Below are positions 12,268 to 12,316 of a stretch of 12,316 bases of DNA, piece after piece (position 1 is the stretch's first letter; each line of letters opens with the position of its first letter). The stretch is taken from contig DWXJ01000097.1 in the NCBI GenBank assembly GCA_019119285.1, forward strand, positions 1 to 12,316. The letters are read 5' to 3'. The stretch comes from Merdimonas faecigallinarum. GTDB taxonomy: Bacteria > Bacillota > Clostridia > Lachnospirales > Lachnospiraceae. Below the pieces are notes generated by a model. The model saw only the letters and a program-made list of their open reading frames with translations. It was not told where the DNA came from and ran no database searches. The position numbers and the translations under genes were made by a program.

Positions 12268-12316
12268 ATTCCGAATCCGCTTTATCTGAAAAAAGGCTCT
12301 TCCACAGACGACTTTC

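Noticed and set aside
12268..12316. Possible terminator after the ABC-F gene
   Set aside because: The window ends before any complementary arm or T run can be seen.

Overview
The window looks like chromosomal DNA of a gut Clostridia, most probably a member of the Lachnospiraceae. The reasons are the Firmicutes gene order ylxM-ffh-rpsP-khpA-rimM-trmD, strong AGGAGG-type ribosome binding sites, sigma-A-type promoters, a small 'chorion class high-cysteine' protein, a YbiT-like ABC-F protein and GC-rich dispersed palindromes. No rRNA, tRNA, CRISPR array or transposase gene was seen.

Left end (1-1351): this is the most interesting part and reads as a phase-variation switch. A minus-strand gene for a secreted protein, cut by the window edge, starts at 121. 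Upstream lies a segment bounded by perfect 21-bp inverted repeats (244-264 and 478-498). Inside it is a near-consensus promoter (TTGACA, 17 bp, TAAAAT) aimed at the secreted-protein gene. Directly beyond the right repeat is a complete tyrosine recombinase gene whose stop codon lies within that repeat. The simplest reading is an invertible promoter drawn here in the ON orientation, flipped by the adjacent recombinase.

1459-5212: a GC-rich palindrome that also serves as a terminator, then the minus-strand translation/secretion operon trmD, rimM, khpA, rpsP, ffh, ylxM (transcribed right to left from a consensus promoter at 5184-5212). It joins protein targeting (YlxM/Ffh), a ribosomal protein (S16), a KH RNA chaperone, 30S maturation (RimM) and tRNA G37 methylation (TrmD). 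The usual next gene, rplS, is not here.

5260-8168: a short subtilisin-like protease without a signal peptide (minus), a divergent J-domain protein (plus), a small Cys-rich protein built on a duplicated hydrophobic unit, a 49-codon minus-strand gene not previously obvious, and two small uncharacterised plus-strand genes that overlap out of frame. A second copy of the GC-rich palindrome closes this block.

8245-12316: a hotdog acyl-CoA thioesterase (minus) divergent from a TruA-family pseudouridine synthase (plus) in which the catalytic Asp is replaced by Glu. A patatin-like phospholipase (minus) overlaps the truA 3' end. Last is an ABC-F ATPase (plus) with one intact and one coherently degenerate ATP site. 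The final 49 bases hold no feature that can be supported.
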